Positions 1-13,612 of a stretch of DNA of 64,000 nucleotides are shown one piece after another. The stretch is from Macrotrachela quadricornifera. Its lineage: Eukaryota; Rotifera; Eurotatoria; Philodinida; Philodinidae. How positions within the stretch are numbered: position 1 is the stretch's first letter; each line of letters starts with the position of its first letter. The position numbers were made by a program, and so were the translations under genes. The stretch is from contig JAJEKB010020889.1 in assembly GCA_022393335.1 (NCBI GenBank), positions 70,004-134,003 on the forward strand. Reading direction: 5' to 3'. Under the pieces are notes generated by a model. That model saw nothing but the letters and a program-made list of their open reading frames with translations, was not told the DNA's origin and did not search any database.

Positions 1-466
1 TTCAATCAACTTTTTGAATGAACACGCATGATTCTTATTTATAAAATTTTTATTTTTATTTAGATATGTTTTTGCTAATATCGTCGTAATGGTAAGTATC
101 AATCAAATGCGTAGGTGTTGTGATGTTTGATAAAAAGTGATGGGAAGACAAAGAAGATGATGAAGAACGGTTTATTAGGGAAGAGTAATGACACAGATTA
201 GAATAGAGCGATGAAAAACTCTATTTGAAGTTCTAATAAAATTTTGCATGGATAATGGAAGATCTGGTAGAATCTTATACTATAATCATACAAGAATCGT
301 ACCTTATAATTTGACTTTTATCAGTAAACGGAGAGGAAACGACCAAATACGGTGCGTATTTCTGTGCCAGGAAATACAGATTCAAACGGTCCGATAATGG
401 CCCGAATCGATCCGGTATACTACTGTAAAGATCCCATTTTGATCACTTTTACGGTTCGCCTTCGGT
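1..466. other. No gene seen
   Basis: AT-rich sequence with no convincing reading frame. It lies downstream (on the minus strand) of the gag-like relic and may hold further decayed retroelement sequence, but I could not recognise any. Confidence 0.5.
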
Positions 467-871
467 TCAAAAACGATACCATTTTGTTAGATATGGGCAT
501 CTAATTCCTTGTGCGGCATTGTTAAACTTGAAGTAGGTACACCTTAATATGTCTTGTTTTTGTCCAAGTGTTCGTAGCTCTTCTTTAACTGTTAATTTAT
601 GTCGATCACGGCAACGTGATGACGACGACGACGATGATGAAAAGAATTCAACAATTTCACGTTTAAATGTAAACCAATTAGGAATGCTTGATTTATTATG
701 TTCAAACCATATAGCAGCATCACTAGTTAGAAAATATGATACAACAATATATTTATGTGATGCTGATAATTGCACTCGATCAAATACTTCTTCAATATAT
801 TGTAATCATTTGATAACGTCATGTTTCTGAGCACCATCAAATTTAATAAGTGATCTAATTAGTTTCTCCAT
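467..871 (-). pseudogene. Decayed LTR-retrotransposon gag fragment
   Basis: Read on the minus strand from an ATG at 871, this stretch resembles the N-terminal part of a Ty3/gypsy-type Gag. It has a short N-terminal segment, a hydrophobic/aromatic block of the W-L-x-x-I-E-x-x-F kind, then a block with AAIWFEHN and FTFKREIVEFF. An in-frame TGA at 806-808 sits where the family usually has Trp, so the frame is broken. A run of eight serines is encoded by a small GAC/GAT-type repeat near 622-643. No protease, reverse transcriptase or LTR is visible nearby. The family call rests on overall pattern only; it could be a captured Gag-like host gene. Confidence 0.5.
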
Positions 872-3800
872 AACCGAGAAAAAATATCGAATAAATTGAA
901 ATGAAACGAAGTTGAACGATAAACGACAAATGTCTGGCGAATAATTGTGTGATAAAAAGAACGGGTCAAGGCACCAAATGTTAGCGGTTTCTTTATTCGA
1001 CTCTCCTCTAAGTGAAAATTACACGAATGAGCATCTAAGCATGTAAAAGAAAGAGAATTCTGCACCTCCACGCTCCCCCACTCCCCTTTTGAATACTTGA
1101 ATTCAAGTTTCAAGTATTACATATATAAAAATTTAGAGAAAAACTTACAGACAGTCGAAATAAGTTAAGAAATAAAACTACATAATGTTTTCTTGAATAT
1201 TCAAAGAAAACAAAATTTTTGTATTTCGATTCAGACCGATGATTTTTCATCCTAGTATCGATGATCGTTAGAGTAAATAAAATAGCAAAGATATATGAAA
1301 GAACGTTTATTAAATGACTTTTCAGACACTCTGTATATGAACTATGAGAATAATAGAGTTTCCATGTTGTGAAAATTGCCGTGACTTTAGCAATTTAAAA
1401 ACAAATCCACGGAAAATCGTGATTAGTCATATCGTGCAAAACAAATTTATGATTAAATTAGAGTAGCTCATGATTATAAAAAAGAGAGTCGATTTTTTGA
1501 AATTTGACAATAAATCAAAGTGATAAATCGTGTTTAATTACCTATCCTGATAATTTATTGACAATCATGAACTAATTATTTAAATATTTCAAAATTTATC
1601 AAATTTAGTGTTAGGTATTATTTTTATGTGATAGTTTTCAATTATAAATTAATTTACTTAAGTAATTCGCCATTCTATTTAGGATCTTATTTATATTTTT
1701 TCTTCTCAAATTTTAATTTACGAATAAAAACAAATATATGTAGTTTTTTTCTAAGAAAAATTCAAATTGGAATATAGTTTTTAATTTTTTTGAATGTATT
1801 CTCATATAATTACGAAAAATGACATGTGTATTAGTTTTCCGTGTTTTACAACATAGTTTGTCCATGTAAAATAATATAATGTTTAAGTATCACAATTAAT
1901 TGGCAATTCTTATCAATTTCGAAAGCATGTGCTTTCATTAGATAATGAAATAATATGTTTGATAAATTTTTTTTTCAAAAATTATAAACAAAACTCACTA
2001 TGAAAAACATTATTTTAATTAATATAAATATTTTTTTAGAAAAAATTCAAACATTTAAATGATTAATAAATTTTTAAAAATTCCTTTATTACATGTAGCA
2101 ACATAAAACTAACCTAACTACAATATTTCATTCTAACATGTCTATAAGAATTGGTGACTGGCGGTACTAAACCAGTAAATGTTCTTTAAATTATGTGAAT
2201 CAAAAGATGGATGTACACGTGACAACATAATGCAGACACATTGAATACTCTGTACGTTATATGTCTGTAGCGTGTCTTGGATAAATAAGGATATAGTATG
2301 GATAAAAGTGATGGAAAGAAAAAAGAACGATTTTCTTTTCGTCTTATATAAATCTTAAATGTCATGTGTTAAAGCTCATAATTGATCAGTTTTTTTTTAT
2401 TTTTAGACGGTACGTCATAATTTAATCATTAGCACTCAATTTTTTTTCAATCATATTATTAATAAAAACTCAGGTAAATTTTTTTTCTTAAATTTTTATA
2501 GAATTTAATCGTATTTTTCTTTATAAATGTATATCATTTTGATCAAGAAACATTTCTGTTCTTCAAAAAATGAAACTATGAGTGAATTCTATATTTTTTT
2601 ATTTAGTTTTTCATGCATATTCGATTTTTTAAAAAAATATTTTTAATGTAATTTATTTTTTGTGTGTATTGGTAATTTGTTGAAAAAAATTAAATATTAA
2701 TTCTTCAATTAATATTCACTGCTAGCAATACTTTAAGTTCATTTAGAGAATAACACCTAAGAATCATTTATTTCTATTCATGATACCTATTTATACATTT
2801 AACTATTATCGATATCTTGACCTTAAACCTTTTTCTTTCAGAAGAGACATTTAGTAAAACTTATTAAATGCTCTTATAATTACATAAGTAATATTAACTA
2901 ATGATAGACTGCAATTTTTCACCTGATTTTTCTCTAGTGAAATTATTTTTTTCCAAAACTTTGATCAGATTAGTAAACTTTACTACTTCTGACCATTGTT
3001 ACATTATTAACACAAACTTATCATAGATTCTGGTTTTTTACCTCGAATAATCTTTGATCAAGACTTCTAGAAAAGTCACTAACAGTACTACTGAAAAAAG
3101 TAAACATTGACTTCGGATTTCGCACTCTGAACTAGCTTTGATTAAATGTTGTGGCAATTATTAATAATTAACAAGTAGCGCTCATCCTATAAAGTCGCTG
3201 ACCCTTTTCCGTAAGAAATATTGTGCTACTACTGTCAGAAAAACCTCGACTACAATGATGTGATCATACTCAATTCTTGCTGGCATATACAATGTTTAAA
3301 AGAAAATATCAAATTAGATAGAAAAATCCTGCAAAACATTCTTAATCTCAGTTTATAGACTATCGTTTTGGTAAACGAAAACTTGATTTTACAAAGATAG
3401 CTACAAGTTGTCTTTATTTTTCTCATTACTTGTATTTCAAATCAATTCACAACAGAAGCATTACGTTTCAGACTATTCCCTTTTCTTAAAGAAAGTTATA
3501 CGGAGCTTAAAAAATGCATAAGGTGTATCTGTCTGTTCAAGCCAACCAAAATTCAGTATACGCTAACCCAATGAAAACTCACCAACATATTTTAAGAAAA
3601 TCTTTACCTAAGGATAATAGAGAATGGATCTTGATACTTGGCTAAACCGTTAGGATTCAATTCTTTATTTATTTCTCTACTTCATTTTTCTATAGTATTT
3701 GTATTCATTCGATCAAAATAAAATTTCAAGTTTCATTTGAATTTATACGAAATCATTAGACTAAATGATTGTAGTAATAGATGCCATAGGAATTCTGCTA

Positions 3801-5929
3801 TTGATCAAAAACTATAACGCTCATACGGCTAAACTTTTTTCAAGTCTGATTCTTCTCTATTTTTAGTAAGAAAATACTGCTGTCTTATTGTCCTTTCAAT
3901 GATTATAAGTGTGCATACATAAATTAAAACATCAAAGAATAATCAGAAGGGAAAAATGACATAAACTAGTAAGAAAAATATGTGATATATTCGAATGATA
4001 TCCTTAATAACAAAAGTATTGACTCATACTTAGAAAAAACAAAAGGAAAAGAAAAAATATATATCTAGTAAAAGGATTATGTCATATAAATATACGTCTC
4101 TATTTTTTTTTTCTTACATCGAGCAAAGAATTGAGAGAAAAGACAAAACTGTATAGTGTAGCGTGTGCAAAAATTATTCACTCATATCTATCTCATCATG
4201 ACGTGTATTGAATAGCATGCTTCATTGATTCATGTAAATAAACTTCAAAAAAAAAACAAGTAACTTTATCGAATATAAATACCTAAGATAGTCTACTTCC
4301 AATATGCAGAAAAACAACTTCAATATATTCCAGTGTTAATTTTCATGATAAGTATATCTAATTATCTATATATATCGTATCTTCTATATAATGCGACACT
4401 TCAGACATAAGTATGTACTTTAAAAATCGAAAAAAAAATTTATATCACGTTATAGGGTAAACTCCAAAATCTAAGTAGATATATCTTACTTTGAAACTAT
4501 TTATCCATCTTAATGTAAAATTCCAACCTCCATTATTAAATGTTGTTTAAACTATACTGTGTGATATTTCTTTGGGAAACAAAAGACACTTTTTTCCTTC
4601 TTTTTACAATAGGTCCTTTTTAGTGCTTCTTTTCGCTTAAAAACCTTCTTTTTACTTTTTATGTAAATAGTCTCTCAGAAACGTACAAAAAATTCATTAG
4701 AAACACCCATGAATAGTTCGATGCTGGTAGATAGTACTCAAAGTTACAGAAAATATTTAGAATAATTTGAGTTTAGTACAAAGTTCATCATATCTAGGCT
4801 ATGATAAAATATGTAGATCCGGAGTTTACAAGACACCATGATGCAAAACTTGCATTCCATAAGATAGTACATTTTAATGAAAGCGGGTGACTACAGAAGT
4901 CTATCGCGTGCACTTGATAGCTAGCGACGCATAGTTAAAGCTTAACTATGTGATACTTCTAGTTCTAAACATGCCCAAGCAAATAGTGTATCTTGTCAAC
5001 TCCTTAATCAAGATTGTCGTTTACCAAAACAAAATTAGAAAATCAATTGGCATCTGGGAACAGTGTTTCTATATGATGTACACTTTGTGAAAGAAATCTG
5101 CACTTTCCTTCTAATATATAGAAAACTATTTTCAATTTCTTTGGTGGTGCAAAGTTCTGCATTAATTTTATTTTTCAATTTCATACTGCGCACAAGTATC
5201 GTAAACGCTTTACTTTTTGTTATTAGAGAGAGTATAGTCAACGATATTTCTGAAAGTGCTTATCCTTTTCTCAGATGTGTTTAACACCATTTTTCAATCG
5301 ATAAAAAATATTTTAATTCCGATCATCACATCATCTTATAGAGAATTTCATAAAGCGTTTTCCGAAAAAAACTCAATTCAAAAATTTGAAATATAAAAAA
5401 GTAATGTCAAAAAAAACCGAGACATTTTGTCATTTCTTCTAAAAAAATATGTGTATGTACTTTCTAATAACGAAAAAAATAGTATAGGATTCAAGCACAA
5501 TATGAGACTAGAAAATGAAATTAATGCAAAACTTTCACACCATTCGTTGCTCATGAAAAAATTTATAAGTGGAATGTCTGAGTAGTTTCCCGTTCAACTC
5601 AAAATTTTCAAATTTCTACATAAACTGAATGAAGCACTCGATTTGAGATATTACTTAGATATTCTCTCTCTCCTGAAATAATAGTGCGGATATACTTCAC
5701 AATATTTCTGATATAGCTGGAGTTTTGAAGCAATTTTAAACGCTTTTGGTAAAAGAATTCGTAAGCATTCGGAACTAGATATCTGAAAAGTGTACGTGAA
5801 TGAAAGTGGTTGTCGACTAGCTTGAACCAAGTGAGATATTAGGTAACGAAAAACATGCTTTCACGAGTGAAAATAGAATTTTCAGTTGAATTTAGCATTT
5901 ATTGTCGACAAAGGTGCCCATGAACTAAT
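872..5929. other. Gene-free AT-rich stretch
   Basis: About 5 kb with only short chance reading frames. A segment at about 3175-3225 is similar to 7270-7315 and looks like part of a dispersed repeat. I see no coding exon, RNA gene or complete mobile element. Confidence 0.5.
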
Positions 5930-6900
5930 TAAAACTTCGAGCTCGTATTTTACTTAGGTCTGACTAAAAGCTCTGCAATTTTAAAAAAAGAATAAAAAGA
6001 TGCAGAGATATTTTTGATTTTATATTATTAAATGTTGAGAATACTTGTCATTATTATTCATACCAAATTCGATCTTTTCTAACATTTTGTTGAAAGTTTT
6101 TTTGGAATCTTTTTCGAAGAAATTTTTAGGTACCTTGAATACCGCATAAAATTATCATATTTCATTTGTTTAAACAAATTTAGCGAAATATTGTTTGACC
6201 ATGTTAGTTGCGTTCTAGCATTACCAGTTATGAGACATGGATTTATTTTAGATAGGTTAGTCATAAGTCATCTAATGCTAGGTGGCTTACCGAGGATGAA
6301 TCATCAGAAACTGTCAAAGACCATGGTTCATAAAGACAAATTTTAACCAAAACTTAGTTTTATATGTTCTTTTTATGAAATAGTCCTCAGTGTACATAAA
6401 GGCTGGACTGTGGGTCAGAAGTCCTTTGTTAATGAAATATGGAAACAAGTAGAAAGATTAGGTTCAAAATGTACAAAATTGCCTGACGATGACCAATGGC
6501 TTGATATTCATCCAATATTATTCTTTATATGACAGAAGAGGATATCAATATCATGTCATATTCATCATATCCATCAGACCTGATACTGTATAGTTTATGA
6601 CTAACCAATTCTATCTAACATAGTTTAACTGATTAAATAAATGAAACATGGTTGGCTCATGTGGTATCCAAGGTACCAGAAAACTTTTTCGAAAAAGATT
6701 TCAAAAAAAACTTTCAACAAAATGTTAGAAGAGATCGAACTTGGTATAAATAATAATGACAAGTATCCTCAATATTTAGTAGTATAAAATCAAAAATATC
6801 TCTGCATCTTTTTATTCTTCGTTTAAAATTGCAGAACTTTTGGTCAAACTTAAGTACACCCAAATAAAATTGATGAGGATTGGACTGAAGAACTTTAAAA
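5930..6900. mobile_element. Foldback (long-TIR) element A
   Basis: The arms at about 5950-6135 and 6670-6860 are imperfect reverse complements; both contain the matching block around GATGCAGAGATATTTTTGAT and its complement. The inner part (about 6380-6525) holds a coding-like stretch reading HKGWTVGQKSFVNEIW and onward to a stop, which I cannot assign to a family. No complete transposase is present, so this is a non-autonomous or decayed DNA transposon. The outer ends are approximate. Confidence 0.65.
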
Positions 6901-9469
6901 TGATCTTTTCCGTTAAGCTTTCTTTCTAGATTTGTTATAGTTATTTCTTAAACTTTGATAAGCCATGAATTTAGCAAATATAAATTTAAAATAATGTCTT
7001 GAAGAGTACGCGGCACTTTCACAATCACTTAAAAGTTTCAGCAAAACTATTTGTTTCTTTATGAGAATTGAATGTTCAAGAAAAAAACCATGTTGAGTCG
7101 AACGGTTTGAAAAAAATTGATACTTTGCTGTAGCACAGTTTTTTTTGAGAAATTCCTCCTTTTTCTTCCCTTCCTTCTTTTTAAAAAAAATCCTTCTTTC
7201 TAAAACCTCTGTGCTGCGACCCCTGCTATTCTCAAAATAACACTTGATTACTGTGTTGTGATAGCAAAGGTAGCGCTCATCCTCTGGATTAGCTGACCCT
7301 TTTCTGAAAGAAAATACTAGGACCTTTTGCATAATGATTAGTTTTATTTTGCGCAGGTTCTGCCCATACTGTACCCAGGATTGTTGCATAGTTTGCTACG
7401 ATGCATCCTAATAAATTATTTTTGTCGATCTTTCCCAAGGTGCAGCACCACTGACTAATTACAGACAATCGGCTAATCGTTCGTCGGCACCCCTTGGAAG
7501 TGCCACTCATAGCTTTCTGGGACATGCATATAATCTTGTTGAACAGTCGATTATTCACTTCTTTCCTTAGAAAGTTCACCAAACGCCATAAATGCTATTC
7601 ACTAATTATTTTAATAGTTAGTAATATTTGATTTTAGCACAAACTCAAATTCCTTATCATTGATTACTTTTAGTTGAAGTTTCTGGAAAAATTTAGGTTA
7701 CATAGTAATTATTAATTAATTATTCATATAATTAGTAATGCTAAATTGACGTTGGAATCAGATTCTTGAGGCCCAATAACCAATAGTAAACTTCTAATAA
7801 AATCTCCAAAAAGTTTAAAATAGAAAAGTTTGCTTCTGATTGGTCGGCTATCTACTTAATGGACGCAAGGATAAAAAAATCGACCTTAGATTTTAATTTC
7901 TGGTCTTCAATAACCTATAGTAAAGTTTGATCAAAATATCGAACGGTCTTAGAATAGAAAAGTTCGTCTCTGATTCACTTGAGAGTGAGGGTCTTCAATG
8001 AATTTACTCTCACCCTCACCCTCACCCTCAGCTTTCAGTCAGCTAGTCTATAGGAAAAATTCTTTTCCAGTTTCTTCTATGCCTATTGAGCCCTTCTTTC
8101 AAACAAATTGTGAACTCGAAATGTTTTATACGGTCAATGAGGGTTTCCTCGTTAAGGAAGTCAATTATAAATAATACTTTCTAAAGTCCTTATTGTATAT
8201 AATATCCAAATTGCGTTGATATTATTTTTAAGATAGTTCCTGTAAACAATCTAAATTCAAAAGTGCAAGTCAAACGTTTTTTCTTAAAAACTTCGCCTAG
8301 AAATTGGTAATGTGCCGTAACATTAACTGTTTATATCATTAAGTTATGAGTTACAACGTTTTACAAGAAAAGACAGTGACATTTACTAATTCTAGATTTA
8401 ATTTTAAAACTTTTCCTTAGGCTAGTCACAGATGGCTACATGGAACAATATGAAACACTCATCAAAAAAGAAGCCGCGTTATAACTATGCATATGTCACC
8501 TGATTTTATATTGCATATCATCTAGAAAATTCTACTTTGAGCAATGAAAAATTAATGAACAAGAGTTTTGTTATGATCAATCATTTTTCTAACAATTTGG
8601 CCTTGTTTGAATAATTCTTGTCTTCAACTTTGAAATAACATATATAATAGAACAAAACTATCCTTAATATCATTCAGTTTTATTAGTTTTCTCATCATAT
8701 AGCAAGTTTCAAAATTTTTTTCAGATGAAACGATATAACAGAACTAAACTTTCGTTACATTTGTTCAATTTTCATACGATCATAAGACATATCATAAGGT
8801 CAGTATCAATGTTATGAATTGAATAGATTAATCAGGCGGGATTATTGTTTGGAATATTCATCTTTGTTACCATTTTCAATCCGTTTTTCATTTTTAAAGT
8901 TTGATTGTTTTAAAGTACACAACACTTGGATAAAACTTTCATTCTGGTAGTCTTCTGTTATGTAATCTTTTCTCCAAATTAACTAATCAAAAATTTAATT
9001 TCTAATTGATTAATTTACTAAACAAAATGTTCGTCCAGAACATTCATTTACTTTAAGAGATTGACTTTTACTTCAATATGTCAAAATTTTACGACCATAT
9101 GAAAGCATTAATCGCATAGATTTATCGTTTAAAGTGTTCATCATATACATGGTTTTACTAGATAGTGTAAAACTAAAAATTTTAGAGAAGGAATGTGATG
9201 TGTGAATAAAATGATGATCTGAGTCATTCATTTACTACCCAAGCTTTCAACTTATACACAAACCAAACAAGATATGCACGGTGTCACAAAGTAAAACACA
9301 ATTTCCTCGTGAGCAAAATTTACCAGCCTCACTAGTAAGTCTCCCTCTCCGTCAACAAATTTTTCTCACTTCGTATAACAATATATGTATGAAAATTTAC
9401 TTCTATATATTCAACTTCCTTCATTTCAATCCAACTCATAAACGACACATGCTCCTCAACAAAGATCCA
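6901..9469. other. Gene-free stretch with small repeats
   Basis: Overlapping minus-strand frames between 6913 and 7582 are open (158 and 97 codons), but their products are low-complexity and not recognised. Two roughly 70-bp blocks at about 7769-7840 and 7908-7980 are diverged direct copies about 139 bp apart. Three CACCCT units occur near 8010-8030, too few to call telomeric. Nothing else is seen. Confidence 0.4.
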
Positions 9470-12215
9470 CACTTCGGTGGAACAATATTCTGATCAAGAT
9501 TATGCTTTTCTCGTGTTATGTTCGAGGATGTTCTCCAGTGAAAACAATTCTTTTGAAGTGAACAAAACAGTGGAACAGACCATTAATGATCATTATTCCC
9601 TTCCCTTGTCATATTTCATGATGTCCTCCATTCCACACCACCTCTTCGAAGTGAGCAAAACAGAGGAACAGAGCTCTGCTAATGATAATTCCTTTGCCAA
9701 GTTATATTCGATGATGTTGTCGAGTGAAAACCAATGCTTCCAAGTGAGCAAAACAGCGAGACAGAATATTCTTCATGGTTGTTCCTTTGCCATGTCCTGT
9801 TCCATGATGTTCACTATTGAAAACCATTACTTCAAAGTAAGTAAAACATTGCAACAGAGCTCTGTTAATCATTATTCCTTTATCATGTCATGTTCCATGA
9901 TACTCTCCGACGACAACCATTCCTTCGAAGCGTAGAAAACACCGGGACGAAACAGTCTTCATGATTATTCCTTTGATATTTCATTTTCCATGATGTTCTC
10001 CAGTCAAAACCGTTGCTACGATTTGACCAACACATTGGAACAGAATATTCGTCATTATTATTCTTTTCCCATCTCATGTTCGGTGATGTTCTGCAGTGAA
10101 AACCATTGCTTCGAAGTGAGCAAAACAGTGGAACAGAAATATGATAAAGATTATTCCATTACCATGCCATGTTCGATGATGTTCTGCAGTGAAAAACCAT
10201 TGCTTCGAAGTGACCAAAACAATGGAACAAAACAATCTTCAGGATTATTCCTTTGTCATGTTATGTTGAATGAAGTTTTCCAGTGGCAACCATTCCTCTA
10301 AAGAGAGCAAAACAATTGAACAGAACTCTGATAATCATTATTCTTTTACCATGTCATGTTCAATGATGTTGTCCAGTAAAAACCATTGCTTCCAAATGAT
10401 CAAAAACCTAGAACACAATGTTTATCATAATTATTCCTTTGCCATGTCATGTTTGATGATGTTCTCCATTGCAAACCACTGCTTCGAAGTGAGCAAAACA
10501 GCGAAACTGAATCATGAAAATGATTATTCCTTTCCCATGTGATGTTCGATGTTGTTCTACACTAAAAAACCATTCCTTCCAAGTGAGCCTAATAGTGGAA
10601 CAAATTCTGCTAATCTTTATTACTTTCGATCTCATGTTCGATGATGTTCCCCAGTGAAAACCACTGCTTCGAAGCAACCAAAACAGTGAAACAGAACTCT
10701 ACTAATGATTATTCCTTTGCCATGTCATGCTCGACGACGTTCTCCAATGAAAACTATTGCTTCGAAGTGAGCAAAACAGCAGAACAAAACAATGCTCATG
10801 ATTCTTCCTTTTCCATATAGTGCTCAATGATGTTCTTCAATGAAAACCATTGCTTTCAAGAGAGAAAAGCAATGGAACAGAACTCTCCTCATTATTATAC
10901 CTTTTCCATGTAAATTTTGATGATATTCTCCAGTGAAACTGATTATTTTCAAGGGAGGAAAACAGTGGAAAATAATATTCATCATGATTATACCTTTGCC
11001 ATGTTATGTCTAATGATGTTTCTCACACAAAGTGGTTATTTCGAAAGGAAGAAAACAACGGAAAATAATATTCATCAATATTATTTCTCTGCCATGTCAT
11101 ATTCGATGATGTTCACCATTGAAAACAATTTCTTTGAAGTGAGACAAATAATGGAACAAAAGTCTTCTCATAATTATTCTTTCGTGATATGATGTTCGAT
11201 GATCTTCTCCAGTGAAAATCATTGCTTCCAAGTGAGCAAAATAATGCAACACAACTCTGCTAATGATTATTCCTTTCTCGTGTCATGTTCCATGATGTTC
11301 TTCAGTGAAGACCGTTTCTTCGAACTTAGTAAAACAGTAGAACAGAATATTCATGATGATTTTTCCTTTGCAACGTCATGTTCCATCATGTTCTTCAGTT
11401 AAAACAATTGATTGGAACTTAGTGAAATAATTGAACAGAATGTTGCTAATGTTTATTTCTTTGTCATATCGTGTGGGTTGATGTTATCCAGTGAAAACTA
11501 TTACTTCGAAGTGTGTAACACAGTGAAATAGAACTCTGCTATTGATTATTCCTTTGCCATGTCATGTTCGATGATGTTCTCCACTGAAAACCATTGCTTG
11601 AAAGTGAGTAAAATTGTGAAACAGAATGTTCGTGATGTTTATTGCTTTGTCATGTCATATTTGAGGATGTTCTGCACTAAAGGCGATTGCGTCGAAGTCA
11701 GTAAAACGATGGAACAGGTTATTTATGATGGTGACTCCTTTCCCATGTCATGTTTGTTTATGTTGTCCAGTGAAGACCATTGCTTCAAAGTGAGCAAATT
11801 GGTGGAACAGAACTGTGCTAATGTTTATTAGTTTGCTGTGTCATGGTCGATGATGTTCTTCAGTGGAAGGCATTGCTTCAAAAGGACCAAAATACTGGGA
11901 TATGATGTTCATCATGATTATATCTGTGCCATGTCATGTTTGATGTTGTTCTCTATGCAAAACTATTGCATCGTAATGAGGAAAATAGTGGAACATAATG
12001 TTTATTATGATTATTCATTTGTCATGGTATGTTCGATAATTTTGTGGCATGAGAAGCATTGCATGAGTAGGTGAAAATCATGAAATTTTTGGTGGTGTCT
12101 TTTTTTCGTTTTAGGTATGATTTGTGTGGTGAGTGGTGTGGATATCGTTGCTTGAAATTAAGTAAAATAGTTGAACATAGATTTCATAAAGAATATTCAT
12201 TGGTCGTGCAACTTT
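9470..12215 (+). repeat. 93-bp tandem array with a coding-like 31-residue unit
   Basis: About 28 head-to-tail units repeat every 93 bp, which is 31 codons. The consensus unit begins MMFSSENHCFEVSKTVEQN, has a variable tetrapeptide, and ends DYSFAMSCS. Only this one of the six frames is open in the consensus. Individual units carry single-base stops, for example ATG TCA changed to ATG TGA. An extra A near 10196 shifts the frame, which is recovered near 10560. Two flavours of the variable patch (NSAND-like and NIHHD-like) partly alternate, hinting at a dimeric higher-order unit. A last diverged unit follows at about 12140-12215. It is either a decayed repeat-protein gene or a minisatellite derived from one; I do not recognise the family. 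Confidence 0.85.
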
Positions 12216-13289
12216 AGAGTGAAGTCATTAGAGAAATGTTTTGCTGCGAACCATCAAAATAATCGAAAAAAATCGTCTTGGTCGGAATACACATTTTTGT
12301 TTTTTTTCACATTATATATCTAACACGTGATGTTTGGTAAAATTACTTAGTATTCACTTTGAATTTGAAGTGTATTGAATAGATGTAAACAGCTTAATGT
12401 TGCTGGTGATCATACCGTGTACGTGTGCGGAAATGAACATTAGTGCACATTTTTCACTGAAACTTTGCTTTTTTTGTCTCTTCTCTATATATCACTAAAA
12501 TTACATTCCATACAATTTATTTGTCTACATGATTATTTTATCCCTCGATAGGATAATCCATATGCAAAAATCGATATAACACTTATTAAATATTGATAAA
12601 TTAGGATGGAAGAGTAGATAGCATTGAAGTAATTGATCATAACAATTAGATAGAATTCTAATTATACGTATATAATGTGTGACAGTCACATGATTGGTGT
12701 AAATTAGATATGATGTCTTGTTGATCGGTCAGTTACGCATCGGGCAATAAAGAACGGATGATTAATTCTTTAATATTAAACAACTCGATTTGATGCGAGC
12801 ACCACCTTGTTTCTAATGTTGAGAACGTGCAGCTATTTTAAGCGTGCATAATAAAAGACAATATGCTCACGTTATGAATAAAATTATGAGAATAGCTTAT
12901 GCTAATATGACAAAAATCAGTTTTCTTGTTATATGCTTTTCGTATCTCTCTCAGCGTTCATGTTCAGATTGTACGAAACATTCAAGTCACAAACACCCTT
13001 TTACTTGACAATCAGCGTTGAATTTGAGTTTTATAATCAATCAAACATTCTTGTATCAACTATAGCTACGTGCGACAGCAATGTCACCGTTGTTTCGTTG
13101 CTAATCCATCAATAATTTTACGAACCCAAAATTACTTAGGTTAGTCCAAAAGTAGTGGCGGATGTATATCAATTTCTTATAAAAAGTTCTGAGGAACTTT
13201 TTTCTATATAGTCTGATAGAAAAAAGAAAGCGAAGATTTTTCTATACTATTTGATCACTATTCGTCTAAAATCATAGTAATAAAACTTA
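12216..13289. other. No gene seen
   Basis: AT-rich intergenic sequence with no supported feature. A 60-codon frame at 12933-13115 has a hydrophobic start but no other support. Confidence 0.45.
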
Positions 13290-13612
13290 TTTGATCATTT
13301 TATCGTCGTTTAATACATTATATTAAAAAAACAAAATATATTACAAGATACAGTGTGAAAAGCTCTACAGTTTACAAAAGACTACTTATTTAATAGTTGC
13401 AATGTTTTTATTTCAAAATGGTTAAAACTCGAAACGATCAAATTTCACTGTTATGAAAACAAGACTTTTTTAGTTAGTATTGCATCCATTTTTGCCAACA
13501 TCATTTTTTACAGTCGTCATTTGTAAAATTATAGAGTTCTTCACGACGTATCTTCTAGTGTATTTTGCTTTTCTAATAAACATATTAAGTAATAAGAAAA
13601 TGACATCGTAAA
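13290..13612. mobile_element. Foldback MITE, family 1 (copy 1)
   Basis: Inverted arms at about 13310-13385 and 13520-13600 share a block centred on the words CAAAATATATTACAAGATAC and GTGAAAAGCTCTACA. The same block recurs, in both orientations, in the elements at 31036-31375 and 36757-37140. There is no coding capacity. The outer ends are uncertain. Confidence 0.6.

Noticed and set aside
6913..7582. Overlapping 158- and 97-codon minus-strand frames
   Set aside because: Lys/Glu/Phe-rich low-complexity translation, with homopolymers generating the open frame; part overlaps a dispersed repeat.
8008..8032. CACCCT repeats as a telomere tract
   Set aside because: Only about three units, internal, and not the TGTGGG repeat reported for bdelloid telomeres.
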